A DNA stretch of 64,000 nucleotides from Allodiplogaster sudhausi (Eukaryota; Nematoda; Chromadorea; Rhabditida; Diplogasteridae). The notes under the pieces are model-generated. The model was not told the DNA's origin. It did no database searches and saw only the letters and a list, made by a program, of their open reading frames with translations. This document shows, piece by piece, positions 12,370-25,091 of the stretch; the stretch's first letter is position 1, and every line of letters begins with the position of its first letter. Location of the stretch: the NCBI GenBank assembly GCA_945643635.1, contig CALZFC010000031.1, positions 1,274,501 to 1,338,500 of the forward strand, written 5' to 3'. The translations under genes were made by a program, and so were the position numbers.

Positions 12370-15300
12370 ATGATGGCAAGATCGGGAGGGCGCTGGCACG
12401 ACATTCGCTGCTTCACCGAAACATCGTCAATCTTTGCTCACCCTGAGTTCGAGCCTGGCCCGGAGGTTTCCATTTGATTTTCCAATTTTTGAACATTTAT
12501 AGCTAAAGCGTTATTTACCTTAATAATTCGTGTTTGCACTTTCCATTTCTGCTGCTTTGTTTCGCGCGTTTGCAAGGAAGTTATGGAGGGAGTGATGCAT
12601 TCCCGTGTTCTTTTTTTCTTTTCTTTTTATTTGGCAGGTGTCATATACTTAGAAAAGCTTTCTTGATAGAATGCTGGCCACTGTTAAATGATAGTTGAGA
12701 GCTGTCCCTTTTAGAATCTCGAGTGCATTCGAACATGTCCTGTTCTGGTCGTGGGAGCTGGTGGACTTGGCTGTGAGTTGCTGAAGAACCTGGCAAGTCA
12801 TTCATTTTTGCTAATATAGTAGTTAATCTGAGAACATTGGGAAGATAAAATGTCCATGGCTTCTTCAGTCTTTCATTCATAAGGCAGCTAGCTATCAGCC
12901 AATAAACGTGGAATATCCTTTTTTTATTTAGGCTCTCTCGGGGTTCGCAAATATTCACGTGATTGACATGGACACAATTGATCTTTCCAATCTTAATCGC
13001 CAATTTCTCTTCAGGTCAGTGTTCCTCTTGGTTCGATGGTAATGTTATATGTGTAATTAGCTTAACCTTGTATTATTTCGTTTTATTGCAAAATGTTATC
13101 CCAGACTACTTTATCGTGAAATTCTACCAGTTAATTTCTTTTGTAGAGAGTCTGACATTGGCAAATCAAAGGCCGAAGTTGCAGCTGCCTTTATCAATAA
13201 AAGAGTCAAGAGATGCTCGGTTGTACCGTTAGTCTTCCTATTTTTTTTAGGGCGACTCATGTAGGCTTTCTCCATTCGCTTTTTGATTAAAGAAAGCGAC
13301 AGAACTGAGAAATAGAATTATATTGTTAATTTAATTATGGGGTATTCACTTGACCGTTTTCCGATGACCTTCGCTGTATTCACTTTTATGATCTTGGAAA
13401 TGATATTTGTAACTAATTGTTCTAATTATAAAAGGAAGATGATTTCATTTGATTGTCAGCCACAACTGCCGCATTCAAGAGAAGCCGCCCTCGTTCTACG
13501 GCCAGTTCTCACTCGTCATTTGTGGTCTGGACTCCATTCCCGCCCGTCGCTGGCTGAACAACATGCTCGTAAGTTGGTTTAAGAGAGCCTCTCTGTAAGG
13601 ATCAAGCAGCCCTCCATGGGGCCTGCCCCGGGGTAAAAATTTTTGATTTGGCTATCCAAAATTTTATCAGGGGTACCTATGCACACTATGAAGAAAATTA
13701 GAAGGTCAATTTTGTTATAAAATTTTTTTCCTTGCCTGGGCATGCAAAAGTAAGGGAAAAGTTTAAGTGCACATAACTTTCTTTAACATCAATATTTTTC
13801 AATTTTCCTTTTTTTATTAGCATCATCGTTGGCTTTTAAACAAAAACAGCCCAGATGTGTTTCAGTCAACTATTTCATTTTCACATCGAAAAATTACTTT
13901 TAATATTTGAATTTGACGGTTAAGTACCTTATACTCATTTGTGTGTGCTCGGGTGAAAAGCGAATGGGAAATAAATGGTCCAGTAATGGCAAATAACTAC
14001 CGCAAATAATAGTAGTTTACTGATGAGCAACCAAACATTATTCGAACAATTCTTCACTCAGATCTAACCATTAGCAAATTTTTCAGCAATAACCTGCGCA
14101 TATTGGAGCAGTAACTTGCACATAGCAGGCAGATAACCTGCGCATAACTGACCATAATCAACCATTAAACTGCGTATTGTAACACTAAAAAATCGGCGTA
14201 CTGTGGCACTAAAATTATAATTTTAGTTTTTTTTTCTCACGAAGTTCCGAAAACTACCTCTTTACAATTATCTCGGCCCCCTTCAGGGTACCAAACGAAC
14301 AAAAAAATCCGCTCCATGAAGTCGGAGCGGAAACGAAGCCCCCCTCATATGGGGCGCGGAAAAACACCGCTGATTGACGAAGCTCTAAAGACTGCAACCC
14401 TTGTGCTGACCGCGCACCCTATACTTGCCGGCTTTCAAAACAATGGTTTACCCTTTAAAAAGAATTTCCCGCCATTTCCCATGTTCAAATGTTTTAATGG
14501 CAAATAAATGGTACGTTAATGGCCAGTAAGGGGGTACAGGAATAGTAATAAACTGATTAGTAGGCCGCCATTATTTCGCCAGTCTGCAGGTTTTGTACCA
14601 TTCTACCATTTCCGCGCGCGGAATTGGCCATTCGCTTTTCACCCGAGTGGGTGTTATATTTCAAAATGTAGAGCATTAAAAACTGTATAGCATATCTTCT
14701 TTTCGATTAGCCTGGATGTCCCCTAAGCTGTCAAAAATAGCCTCAAATTGGCGTACCTCGGATATGTGGGATTCAAGGAATGCGTGAAAAAGACGTTAAA
14801 TTTCTTGTTGTAACATAAAATGAATCACTTCATTCGATTCAGCACGTGTTTCTTTTCATAAAAGCTTTCTATCAAAATTTTATAAAGATATCATCTTCCA
14901 TGAAAAAAAAAACGCATTTTTCGATTTTTCAGCCATTGTCAGAAAATGATCTAAAACTATTCGAAGCGCTGTATTTTCAATGTTTTTAGCGAGAACAGAA
15001 TGCGGATAATACTGTTCTGTACGCGACAAAATTCTCTACATCATACATCCATTACATCTGGATAGGGCGTCCCCACCAATGACAGTATCGATTTTCCTAT
15101 AGCGGTCGCGTCAAAACTGACAGATCCGCATTTTCCAACTTTTCGTGCAATCTTAATGTTTCTTACTCATCCAATACATCATTCTGCTCCACGAAGCACA
15201 CTAAGGTCAGAATCGATGTTTGTTTTGTAGATTTCCCGTGGTAAAAGCCCGCAAAAGGGTTTGCACGCGCGCGGATTTGAACCTGCGACCCATGACATTT

Positions 15301-18300
15301 GACATGCACAACCAATTGGCCAAAATGACATTAAAAAATTCATTTCTGGAAAATGCCAAAAGCAATCTTAAAAGTTGACCTATCAACCGATAGCTATTTT
15401 TGCGCTCTATCGAAATAAATATATCCGCCAAAAAGTGTAAATTGGCAGCAAGGCCAAATAAGTGGCCGAAATATTCGAACCCAAAAAAAGTAGATCAAAC
15501 AATCTATACATCATAACGTGGATAGTTGTTCGTCTTCGCGAAAGCTATTTAATGGCATATAACATGTTGCGATATGTTCAATTCGCGAGCAATAACAGCC
15601 GCGAAAATGTCCCCCCAAAATATTGACTTTTCAACGTACTCCAGGGTACTTTTTCGGTACTCTTACTAATAGAGAGGACATTATTTATCAGTCACTATTT
15701 GCTATTCGGTCATTTTCTGACAATGGCTGAAAAATCGAAAAATGCGTTTTTTTCATGGAATCTTTATGAAATTTTGATAGAAAGCTTTATGAAAAGAAAC
15801 ACGTGCTGAATCGAATGAAGTGATTCATTTTATGTTACAACAAGAATTTAACGTCTTTTTCACGCATTCCTTGAATCCCACATATCCGAGGTACGCCAAT
15901 TTGAGGCAATTTTTGACAGCTTAGGGGACATCCAGGCTAATCGAAAAGAAGATATGTTATACAGTTTTTACATTTTGAGATATAACACCCACACACAAAT
16001 GAGTATAAGGTACTTAACCATCAAATTCAAATATTAAAAGTAATTTTTCGATGTGAAAATGAAATAGTTGACTGAAACACATCTGGGCTGTTTTTGTTTT
16101 GAAGCCAACGGTGATGCTAATAAAAAAAAATAAAATTGAAAAATATTGAAAATATAAATTTTTTTTTTTGAAAAAAATTTTTTAACCATTTAATCTTGCT
16201 AATGGGGCCCTGTGCCATGCCTGACTATGTTTTCATACTCGAAATCCAACATCTGGATCTGGGGCAGGCCCTACTGGAGGCATACAGAGAGGCTCTCTTA
16301 AATCATTTCTGTGCTTCATTGTATTTGCAAATTATACTTCTTTGAATATCATATGTTAATTTGACTTGTTTGTAATTTCTCGTGATGACATGCTCATTTT
16401 TTCACATTAGTATTACGATAACTTCAATATTAATGAGTTTCTGTTATTTTATTGAGAGTATTTTAATGGTATACGTTTTTAGTGTGACTTGGTAAACACG
16501 AACGAGGACGGGAGTATCAGTGGAGTTATTCCGCTTATTGACGGGGGTACCGAAGGATTCAAGGTGCTCTTTTTTGACTTTACCGTAATCATCCCGTTTT
16601 TCTTTACCGTATTCCTCAGTTAATTTGTCTTTGAGGGTAATGCTCGCGTTGTTTGTCCAAAGATGAATGCTTGCCTGGAATGCACCCTTGACTTGTATCC
16701 GCCGCAGGTATACAGTTTTTCTTGCTACGCCATTTATGTGACTTTTAGGGTTTAACTAATTTCTTAAGCTACGGAAACGTTGGGCTGCTCGTCTTGAGTA
16801 AGATGTATCCTAACTGTCGATTATACTTGTTAAGACCATTTGATGCTATGTTATTTTTCGAAAGAATAAATATATCTGCATTATCCATCCAATTGCTATT
16901 TCTCTTTTGTGATACTTTTTCTTTTGGAATCGATAAGAATGTGGGCTGACGTGATTGATTACTTCTAGGTGAATTTCCCACTCTGCACCATCGCTCACAC
17001 TCCTCGTCTGCCTGAACATTGCATTGAGTACATCAAAGTCATCGAATGGGACAAGCAGAAGCCTTTTGGAGGTCCTTCTTTTCTCTAACTGATTTGATGG
17101 ATATCGTAATTGCAGTTTCCTGCAGTAACGAATTATGCTGAGCTTGGAAAAGAATAAGATGGCTTTCTTTCATTTGCAGGCGTATCTCTGGATGCGGATG
17201 ACCCTGCGCACGCGCAGTGGGTCTTCGAGCAGGCAGCCAGGCGGGCTGAGCACTACGGTATCCGGGGAGTCGACATGAGACTCACCAAGGTAACTCAGCG
17301 AGAACTTCAAGGCATTATTGTTAGCTATGCAGGATCTTTCGAACGATTTATCTGCGCAAACCGCAAAGGAGTTTTCTTGAGCTTTCTTTTTCCAAAGCTG
17401 TATTCTGAACATTTATCTTTTAGACGCTCCATGCCAGATCTACTTAAGATCTTTCAGTCAACACTGTTGAGTTTAAACAGTACATGCATTCCTTGATTCA
17501 GGGTGTCCTTAAACGAATTATCCCTGCCGTCGCATCAACGAACGCGGTCGTTGCAGCGGCTTGCGCTTTGGAAGCACTCAAGCTGGCGAGCAAGTTAGAA
17601 CCTTTTTCACGTCATTTTTCGTACCAAATCTTTGTTTAATTCTGTTTGCTATAAACTAATGCTTATACAGTAGGTATCGATATATTTTTTCTTGATATCT
17701 AACATGTCCTCCTTCCAGCATCGCAACAGTCATGAATGGCCATCTGACTTTCGCTGACCTTGATGGCGCCTCCATGTATTTAACTCCTATTGAACGATTG
17801 GTTCGATTTTTTTTCTAAATTTGTAATGATTTACGGTAGCAAATATATAAACACAGCACACATATTATTCCGAATGTTATGAATTAGTGTAACCTCGCTT
17901 TTTGCACGGCGAGGTCAGGGTCGTTGTAATTTTTTATGCCAGATAATGATCTCTTGTGATATTTTGTCTCTCTTTCTTCGGAATTGTTCAGCTAGATTAA
18001 GAAATATTGTATGCAGGACGAGTGCATCGCATGCAGCGGGACGAAGGCCTCCGTTTCCATGAAGCCGAGCAGCAAGTTCCGTGTTCTCTACGACAAACTC
18101 GTCTCGACATAGTCTGCTATTCATTTTTGTCTTTGGCTTTTTATTTGCTTTTGAATTTTTTTTTCAGTTATTATTATTAACTCTTACGGTTATTGCATTT
18201 CGAATGTATTTTTTAAGCTGTGTTCTGCTCTATTGACACAGAGACCTATAGAATTAGCTGAAATTGAAGTATTTTCAGGTTTGTGTATTGACCAATAATT

Positions 18301-18651
18301 GACTCCTTGAAACGTTTTGCAGTCATCTCCGGGATCCGACAATGCGAACTTCATCATCTCCGATCTACATGATGACTGATATGATTCCGGGGATGAGGGA
18401 AGCCAGCATCACCAACTTGGATCGACCTTTGAATGGTGAGAGGATGAGAGAAAGAAGAAAGGAGGACAAATAGAGAAGGAATACTCCTTTTAAGATCTAT
18501 TGCTATTTGTTGTTAATCAGTTGTCACATTTTTTGTCTGTTTGTTTGAAGAAGTGCTGAACGATGGCGACGAGCTTCTGGTCGTGGATGAAGCCCTTCTC
18601 AGAGCCATCACACTCGTCATAAGACTCGACCTGCAAGAGGCTGCGGCTTAA
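12370..18651 (+). CDS. UBA3: NEDD8-activating enzyme E1 catalytic subunit
   Basis: Fourteen exons: 12370..12465, 12715..12792, 12932..13014, 13147..13227, 13460..13568, 16483..16563, 16636..16707, 16969..17071, 17180..17289, 17502..17593, 17719..17800, 18017..18111, 18323..18435, 18551..18651. All phases agree; 1296 nt encode 431 aa (human UBA3 is 463). UBA3 pairs with NAE1/APPBP1, adenylates NEDD8, then carries it as a thioester to UBC12. Visible landmarks: the nucleotide-binding loop [15 protein letters not shown], the [15 protein letters not shown] motif, [16 protein letters not shown], zinc ligands in [10 protein letters not shown] and DECIACSG, the catalytic Cys in [17 protein letters not shown], and [14 protein letters not shown]. 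The C-terminal ubiquitin-fold domain, which recruits the E2, ends [12 protein letters not shown]. The second intron starts GCAAGT. The fifth intron (13569..16482) contains a foldback element. The last exon uses a GAAG acceptor. Confidence 0.97.
13948..14647. mobile_element. 700-bp nested inverted-repeat element
   Basis: Starts CTCGGGTGAAAAGCGAATGG and ends with the exact 20-bp reverse complement CCATTCGCTTTTCACCCGAG. It interrupts only the left arm of the larger foldback. The uninterrupted right arm (around 15985..15995) preserves the empty site. Comparing them shows a 2-bp TG duplication (13946..13947 and 14648..14649). The interior has no convincing protein, so it is non-autonomous. Confidence 0.85.
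15273..15322 (-). other. tRNA-like A/B box pair (possible SINE relic)
   Basis: On the minus strand, TGGCCAATTGG (like a pol III A box) is followed about 39 nt after its start by GGTTCAAATCC, a near-perfect B box preceded by GGTCGCA. The spacing is slightly shorter than in a real tRNA (about 44) and no closed acceptor stem is evident. It looks like a decayed tRNA-derived promoter inside the foldback loop rather than a functional tRNA. Confidence 0.4.
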
Positions 18652-19216
18652 TTTGGTTGCCTATGGGGTCCTTTTTGTTTGTCATCTCAAGAATCCTTCA
18701 TTTATTTGTAAAAAAAATTCTGTGATTAGCAGTAAGTTCAAGTTATCACTTCTACATAAATATGATATTGTCCATATTCTTTCTCCTGTTCGCCTCTCTT
18801 AAGCCGATTCTATGTCATCCATACCGTTTGGCTTTAATGCCGGCTATATTTTCTTTTTAATTTAGTTTGTTATGGTTCACAATGAACCAATACAAATTAA
18901 ACTGCGGATATTTGTACTGCGGGTTGTTTGCAGAACAACTGTTTATAAGCATTGTTGCTATACCTGAATAAAGGACTGAAGAAGAGAGCCTTGGGTGGTC
19001 AATATGCAAGTCAGATCATCGGTCTTTTCGAATATATGCTGTTTAGACGCTTAGTGTGTGGTGCAGTTGATGTACCTCTATTATATTTATCTCATGGCTG
19101 CGAGCTATCCTTTATATTTTGTCTCCTTGTCTCTTTTTTTTTTATCTCTCATGTTCCTGACGCGTATCCAATGAACGATTTTCTTGGTTGGTCACCGCTC
19201 TCATAGATGTCACTCG
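18652..19216. other. Intergenic between UBA3 and REV3
   Basis: 565 bp of AT-rich sequence holding the UBA3 3' UTR, with an AATAAA at 18966, and the upstream region of REV3. The spacing is almost the same as that upstream of UBA3. No exon is supported. Confidence 0.5.
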
Positions 19217-22200
19217 ATGGCTAGCCACTTGCCTTCCTCCATTCTGTCTGGCCTGGTGCCCAGCTGCCTTCCTTCAACGTCCTCTTCGGGCCCGTCAATT
19301 GCCCGCTCTACGATCAAGCCCCCCTCGAGGGCCGTCTCGCTCCGTATCCGGAATGTCGTCTGCGAAAGCACCCAGGAGGAGAAGAGTCTCCTCGCACCGC
19401 CGAACCACTCTCCGCACGCCAAGCTCCCCGTCTACCACATCTTTGGTTGCCTCGAGGCGGCAATTTTGAAAGGCTGCGAAGTATAAAAGTAAGTAAGTAT
19501 CTTATAGCACTGCTAAAGAGTGCTGTCTAATCGGACATGTTCTTCTAGGAGAGCGTGCCTGTTTGCATGTCCACGGAGCACTGCCATACATTGTACTCCG
19601 GATGGGCGGAGCCTACACTGACCGCCTGGCAGCTGCAATCGAGAGACGAGTGAACGAGCTCATTGGAGAGGAACTCACGAAGGAGGCGGAGCGACGCAAG
19701 AAAAAGGGCGGAGCTACTGGAGGAGGCGGGGCTTCGGAACAAGGAAATTTCCAGGCCCCACCAATCGGACGCGCGTACGTTGTACGCACCGAGCACGTGG
19801 TTGGAAGGTGAGAAGCATTTCGCTACTTTGATTATTTTATCAAAGAACTGATTGAAAAGAAGCCGAAATCAGCAATAGCATATCACAGGTCAATATATGG
19901 ATATCATGAAGACGAGGAAGACTTCGTGAAGGTCTACTTTACTAGCTCGTTTTATCACGCGAAGTTAGTGTGTAAGATCTCACCATTCTCTCCTCTTCTC
20001 CACTTTCTTTTTCCTTTGTTGTGCAGAGCGTCTGCCGCCCTGTCGTCCCTCTGCTCCCACCGTGCCCTGTTCCAGCCCTTCGAGGCCCATCTGCCAGCTC
20101 AGCTGCAGTTCTGGATGGACTCCTCCATCTACGGCTGTGAGTATGTCTCAGTGCGCGGTGCGCGCTTCCGGATCGGCCAATTCGCTGACCCGGAAAGTTA
20201 GTCACCAACTACCACTGTTACTTCATCAGTCTCTTCTCCTTCATCTGGCTTTGTCCCCCTCAAAACAAAAATCTCGTCGAATGTTAGTAGTGAAGAGGTC
20301 GAAAGGATGTATTCAAGGCATTCACTTTGGATGTTCTTGTCGACATCCAACACATTTGCAGTAGTTCAGTTGTTGCAAGGGTGATCACAAATTGAGACTT
20401 CCTCTCAAGGCTACACGAGGATCTAAGCAATAATAGAGCAAGTTATATTTCAGCAACGGTATACGCGGGCTTGAAGGTGTCCGACATTTTGGACGAGTTC
20501 GTTTAATTCTTTTAATCATACAGGATTTGTTTAACACTAATTTGAGTTGGTATAGAGAAATTTATCTTGCGGTGAATCTTGTTAGTCTTCATTTGAAGTG
20601 TCGAGCTACTATCGCAATTCTATCCTCAGACCAGTGCTGCTATCGAGGCGAGTTACAGCCAATTGTAGCTTTCATACTCCACTATTTCATTATTTTCAGG
20701 TGGATGTCATTGCAGAGAACATCATCAACCAGGAGCTGCTCAAGAAGAATGGTTAGTTCGATCATTAAATATATCAGGTATTGCTTTCAAATGTCGAAAG
20801 AAAATAAGCGTGTTCCATACGTAAGGATGTGAATATGAAATATAGTGCGTTAGTTGTCTAATCACAAGCTTTCAGATGTTTCCTAATTTGGCTAATGGTT
20901 GCAATAGTTGATCGAACAAGTCGAACCATTCAGAGTACTCGACTAATCCGGGTCTGGACGCCATTTGGTGTGAGGCCGCTCTCCGCAGTGGCGGTCAGCC
21001 CGTAGTGGACACTTTCTCCAAGTGTACGTTTCTAACTTTAGCCAATGATTGAAGGATTTATGGCTTGTTTATTGGATTTCTCTCTTTAGGCTGCGCTGAG
21101 AATCGACCTTCCACCGATTTTGAAGCAGAACGAGAACACTTTAAGCGGCTTCGGCGACTGGCCAAAGAGATGAAAGCGAGAGGAATGGATGGCGGAGTGG
21201 CAAGAGGCTGCACTCAGGGACTAGATGGTTAGAGAGAGAGAGAGAGACTGAGAGAGAGAATGAGAATGAGAGAGACGTGAAAGAGGTAGGATGTGAGAGA
21301 ATAATATGCAATCTCTTTGATCTCGTGTTTCACCAATCATTCGGGATGCTTTGAGATACCTTCAATCTGAGTTACATGGACAACGAGGAAGAGGATGACA
21401 GCCACCTCATTGACAGCTGGGCATCGCAATTCGAAGAGACTCTTGTGGAAGAAGAGAATGACGAAGAGGAGAGGGGCAATCGGGAGGAGCATGGAAAGGA
21501 ATATGGCAAGTCGTTTGATACTAGTTGGTAATAAAAGTAGAGACCGCAGATAATTTTTCAAAACCGATTAAAAATTCAGTTCAATACTTCTTCTGGGGGT
21601 ATTGGAGTGCGAGAAATTCAAATATATAAAAATTATTACATATTATTGAAGAATTTACATATAAAAATGGGCTTTAAGACTGTTAATTAATTAGCAATGT
21701 GGGCAGGCTACAGTAAGCCGATGTCCGCTGTGGCATGTGATGAACTGTGTCATATGCGTTTCATTCGGTCAGGTGATCCATTATCAGTGATCTATACTTT
21801 ACTTTCATGGCTCATTTTCTATAATTTATTATTTGTAAACTACTTTTTTAATTGGTTTGGACAAAAAAAAACGTATCCTGCCAATACCCAATAGCTTCAG
21901 TTAGCAAGTTCATTTCATTGCGATATGACGTGACCACTCTAAGTCAAATATTTAAAATCCTCACTAGCCAAATGATTAAATGTGTACCCCATTGATTTAA
22001 CAATACCCTTATTAAGTAAAATAGCACACAAAATGTCCCGCCAGTACCCTACAGCTTCTTCAATATCACTTTTACTTCATAAACGATGTGAAGCAAAACT
22101 CTCAAAGAACGTATCAGTTGTTATCACTTTCCAAATGATCAAGTGTATACCCAACTGACTTAACAGAACCCTTATTAAGTAATAAAACATAAGAATTGCC

Positions 22201-24014
22201 CCGAAAAATCCACTTTATTTAGTTAACGCTTCCTTTTCATAAGCGGTGTGAAGTGAACACTCCAAGTCAAATATTTAAAATCCTCACTACCCTAATGATA
22301 AAATCTATGCCCGATTGGCTTAACGAAAGATTTATTAAGTAAAATAACACGCAAAATGTCCCGCCACTGCTCAACAGCTTCTTTAATAGCACTTTTATTT
22401 CATAAGCGGCGCGACGTCAACTCTCAAAGTATATTATCTGGTTTCTACTCTCTAAATGAGCATATGCGCATACAACACTGACTCTATTTATTTACCTTGA
22501 ATAGTTATTCATGAAAATAAGCGAGTAATAAACGAGTCAGAATGTGTAAACTACCTTTAAACAATTAGGTTAAATTCAGTTCAAATATGACACAATTCGC
22601 GTGGGATACTGTAGTGCGCCCGGTCAAACATGTGACCACAAAACCTGTCTGCGGTCTCTAGGAAAGTGACTTTAGTAATTGTCCACTACATTCAGGTTTT
22701 ATTAAAGAAAACTGTGAGGATGAAGAGAATGAAGATGAAGAAGAATCGGACTCGAATTTAATGGATCAGACACTGTGCGAAGTGGCTTCGGATGAACATC
22801 AAAAAGATAGTGACACTTCAGCACAGGTTGGAGATGGTGGGAAGATGATATTCGTAGTCATTTCAGTTGCATAATTTGGTCATAAATTTAATTTTGTTTC
22901 GAATTAGAATTATAACTCGTTCAGGAAGATGAGCCGATGATGACCGATAGAATTGACAGAGAATATGACGTGGATGTTGTCCCCGAATCTCCGTTATTGG
23001 TTAGCTCTGATGAACATCTGGATATCGAGGAAATCTTTGCTGTCAGTTTGCATGCTTATCAGAAGAAGCCTTGCATACTCTTCCTTGAATTTCTTTTAGG
23101 CATCACCACATCCTGAATATGGAGAATCGGTGAGGACACCTGTGGCTATCAAGACATCGAAACGTCCACGACATCCCAAAGAGTAAGTCTTATATTGAAA
23201 CTTTGCTATGTGAATTGTTCTGCTTATTCTTCGTTTAATTCTCGAGAAATGAGGAACTTTATTCGGTTCATGAGCACGGTAAAGGAACGTGTTCTACTTA
23301 GTTATTATTTATTAAGTTGTCAGCAAGCAATACCTTGAATGAAATCTTTTTCTGCTGCCCAGAGAGCGTGGCGCGGAATGGCTGACGCTAAGAAAGCGCC
23401 CTCCCGCATGCACGGCCTTCTCCCCTCCACTCCATCCGCCCACCGCTCAGGTACCACACCTAGAATTCATTGACGAATAAGAATTCATGGTGATTGGGAA
23501 AAGAAACGCCTTTTGCTGGAGCAATTTATCGCCGCAAGAGAAGTGTATATTCGTTGAGGCAACCGCCCGAGCTGGAATAGGAGACCAGAATGAACTAGAA
23601 TGCCACAGTAATCACTCGACTGAACTGGCGACCACGTGCTCCCCCGAGGGTGCGGCAGTCAGTGTGTCCCCCAGCCAGCAGACGGGGGAGAGGAGCATCT
23701 ATCATGTTCGTCTCTTTATCTCTCAATATTTGTCTATTTTTGGATACGCTAGATTATTTGAATGAAAAATTGTTCTAACAATAAATAAAATATAATAATC
23801 TTCCCATGGCCTTATGATTAACAGAAATCAAGGTTGAAAAACAAATGGAATAAAAAGATTGCAGCACTTTGACTCGTCGTCAGTAGAGTTGAACAGCCAA
23901 GACCTTCTTCGGAAGAGAAGGTTATTTTCAGAATTTCCTTTCAATTGCACTTGTGTACTCGCTTCATTCCTCTGTGTGTAGTGGCGCACGCTTTCTCCGC
24001 AGCATCCACCTTCC

Positions 24015-24068
<54 letters not shown>

Positions 24069-24116
24069 ATCTCTATCTCTCTCTATCTCTCGCTCTCTCA
24101 CTATCAGTCTCTCCCA

Positions 24117-24147
<31 letters not shown>

Positions 24148-25003
24148 TATCTCTATCTCTCTCTATCTCTCGCTCTCTCACTATCAGTCTCTCCCACTCT
24201 CTCTCTCTCTCTCATTCTCTCTCCATCTCTTTCTCCCTCTCTTTTTTAGTCCCTATGTAGTCAGGAAGCCGCAGTAGATGGAGAAGAGATCGTGGGGGAG
24301 ATTCGCCACATCTCAGTTGTCTCGCTCGAGCTCAGCACAGTCACTGGGCAAATTTACCCAGATCCGGCGGTATGCATCTTTAAAAGATATACATTAACTT
24401 TAATATGTTTTAATTTACAATCTACAATTAATTGGTCGGCAATAATGTTTTCCGTTCACTTTCTTGTCTATTCTTCTGTTTTATCGCAGGAAGCGAAGAT
24501 CGTGGCTGCGGCAGTCGAATCCTACTCAGACGTCTGCAGAGTATCCACGCCGACAGCTGAAGTGGTCTTTCTCGTGGGGGAGAAGCCGCAGGGACTCAAT
24601 CAGGTTTCCCAGCCATTTACAATCTAACAACGCCATATCCTTTATTTATGTCGTTTTCAAGCAAACATCTTTGAGGAGGAGTGCACTCTGGCATATCTCG
24701 TGCAGACGGAGGATGAGCTAATCGAAGCTGTCATCGAGTTTGTCCAGAGGTACCTAGTTTCCGAATCTTCACTAATCGACATCTCTTTCACCCAATACTT
24801 CTTGATACCCTATTATGCTAGAAACGTATTTGAATGGAAGTTATATCTTCTTGCTATTTGAAGTTGGGTAGAGAGGGCAAAATGGTTTTGTCGACCAAAT
24901 CGGTTGAGACTAGCGTGGTAATCACCCAGCGATACGATTCTGTCTTTCAATCTTTCCCTCTCTCCTCTCTCTCTTTCCCACACAAACTAACTCCTCGTCC
25001 CCC

Positions 25004-25091
<88 letters not shown>

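Larger units (their letters stand above)
13583..16297. mobile_element. Foldback DNA element with long inverted arms, TTAA target site
   Basis: Lies wholly inside the fifth intron of UBA3. The ends are inverted copies (GAGAGCCTCTCTGTA at 13583 and TACAGAGAGGCTCTC at 16283..16297), each bordered by TTAA (13579..13582 and 16298..16301). The complementarity continues inwards: the left arm runs to about 14951, including a 700-bp later insertion, and the right arm starts at about 15712, so each arm is roughly 590-670 bp around a loop of about 760 bp. Examples are GCACGTGTTTCTTTTCAT near 14842 and its complement near 15800. There is no transposase frame. TTAA duplication is typical of piggyBac-group elements, so this is probably a non-autonomous relative. 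Confidence 0.85.

Noticed and set aside
14316..14507. 63-codon frame inside the nested element, checked as a transposase fragment.
   Set aside because: It is too short and has no catalytic or DNA-binding motif.
18017..18435. Apparent frame conflict between UBA3 exons 12 and 13.
   Set aside because: Moving the donor to GTCTGC at 18112, which splits the codon TA|T, restores the frame and the length.
23945..24277. Leu/Ser repeat proteins from CT tracts (also at 25.0, 41.8, 42.8 and 55.3 kb, and the Arg/Glu versions on the other strand).
   Set aside because: They are pure microsatellite translations with no flanking coding signal.
24604..24749. Apparent frame conflict between two REV3 exons.
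   Set aside because: Using the TTTGAG acceptor at 24671..24675 instead of the upstream AAG gives consistent phase.
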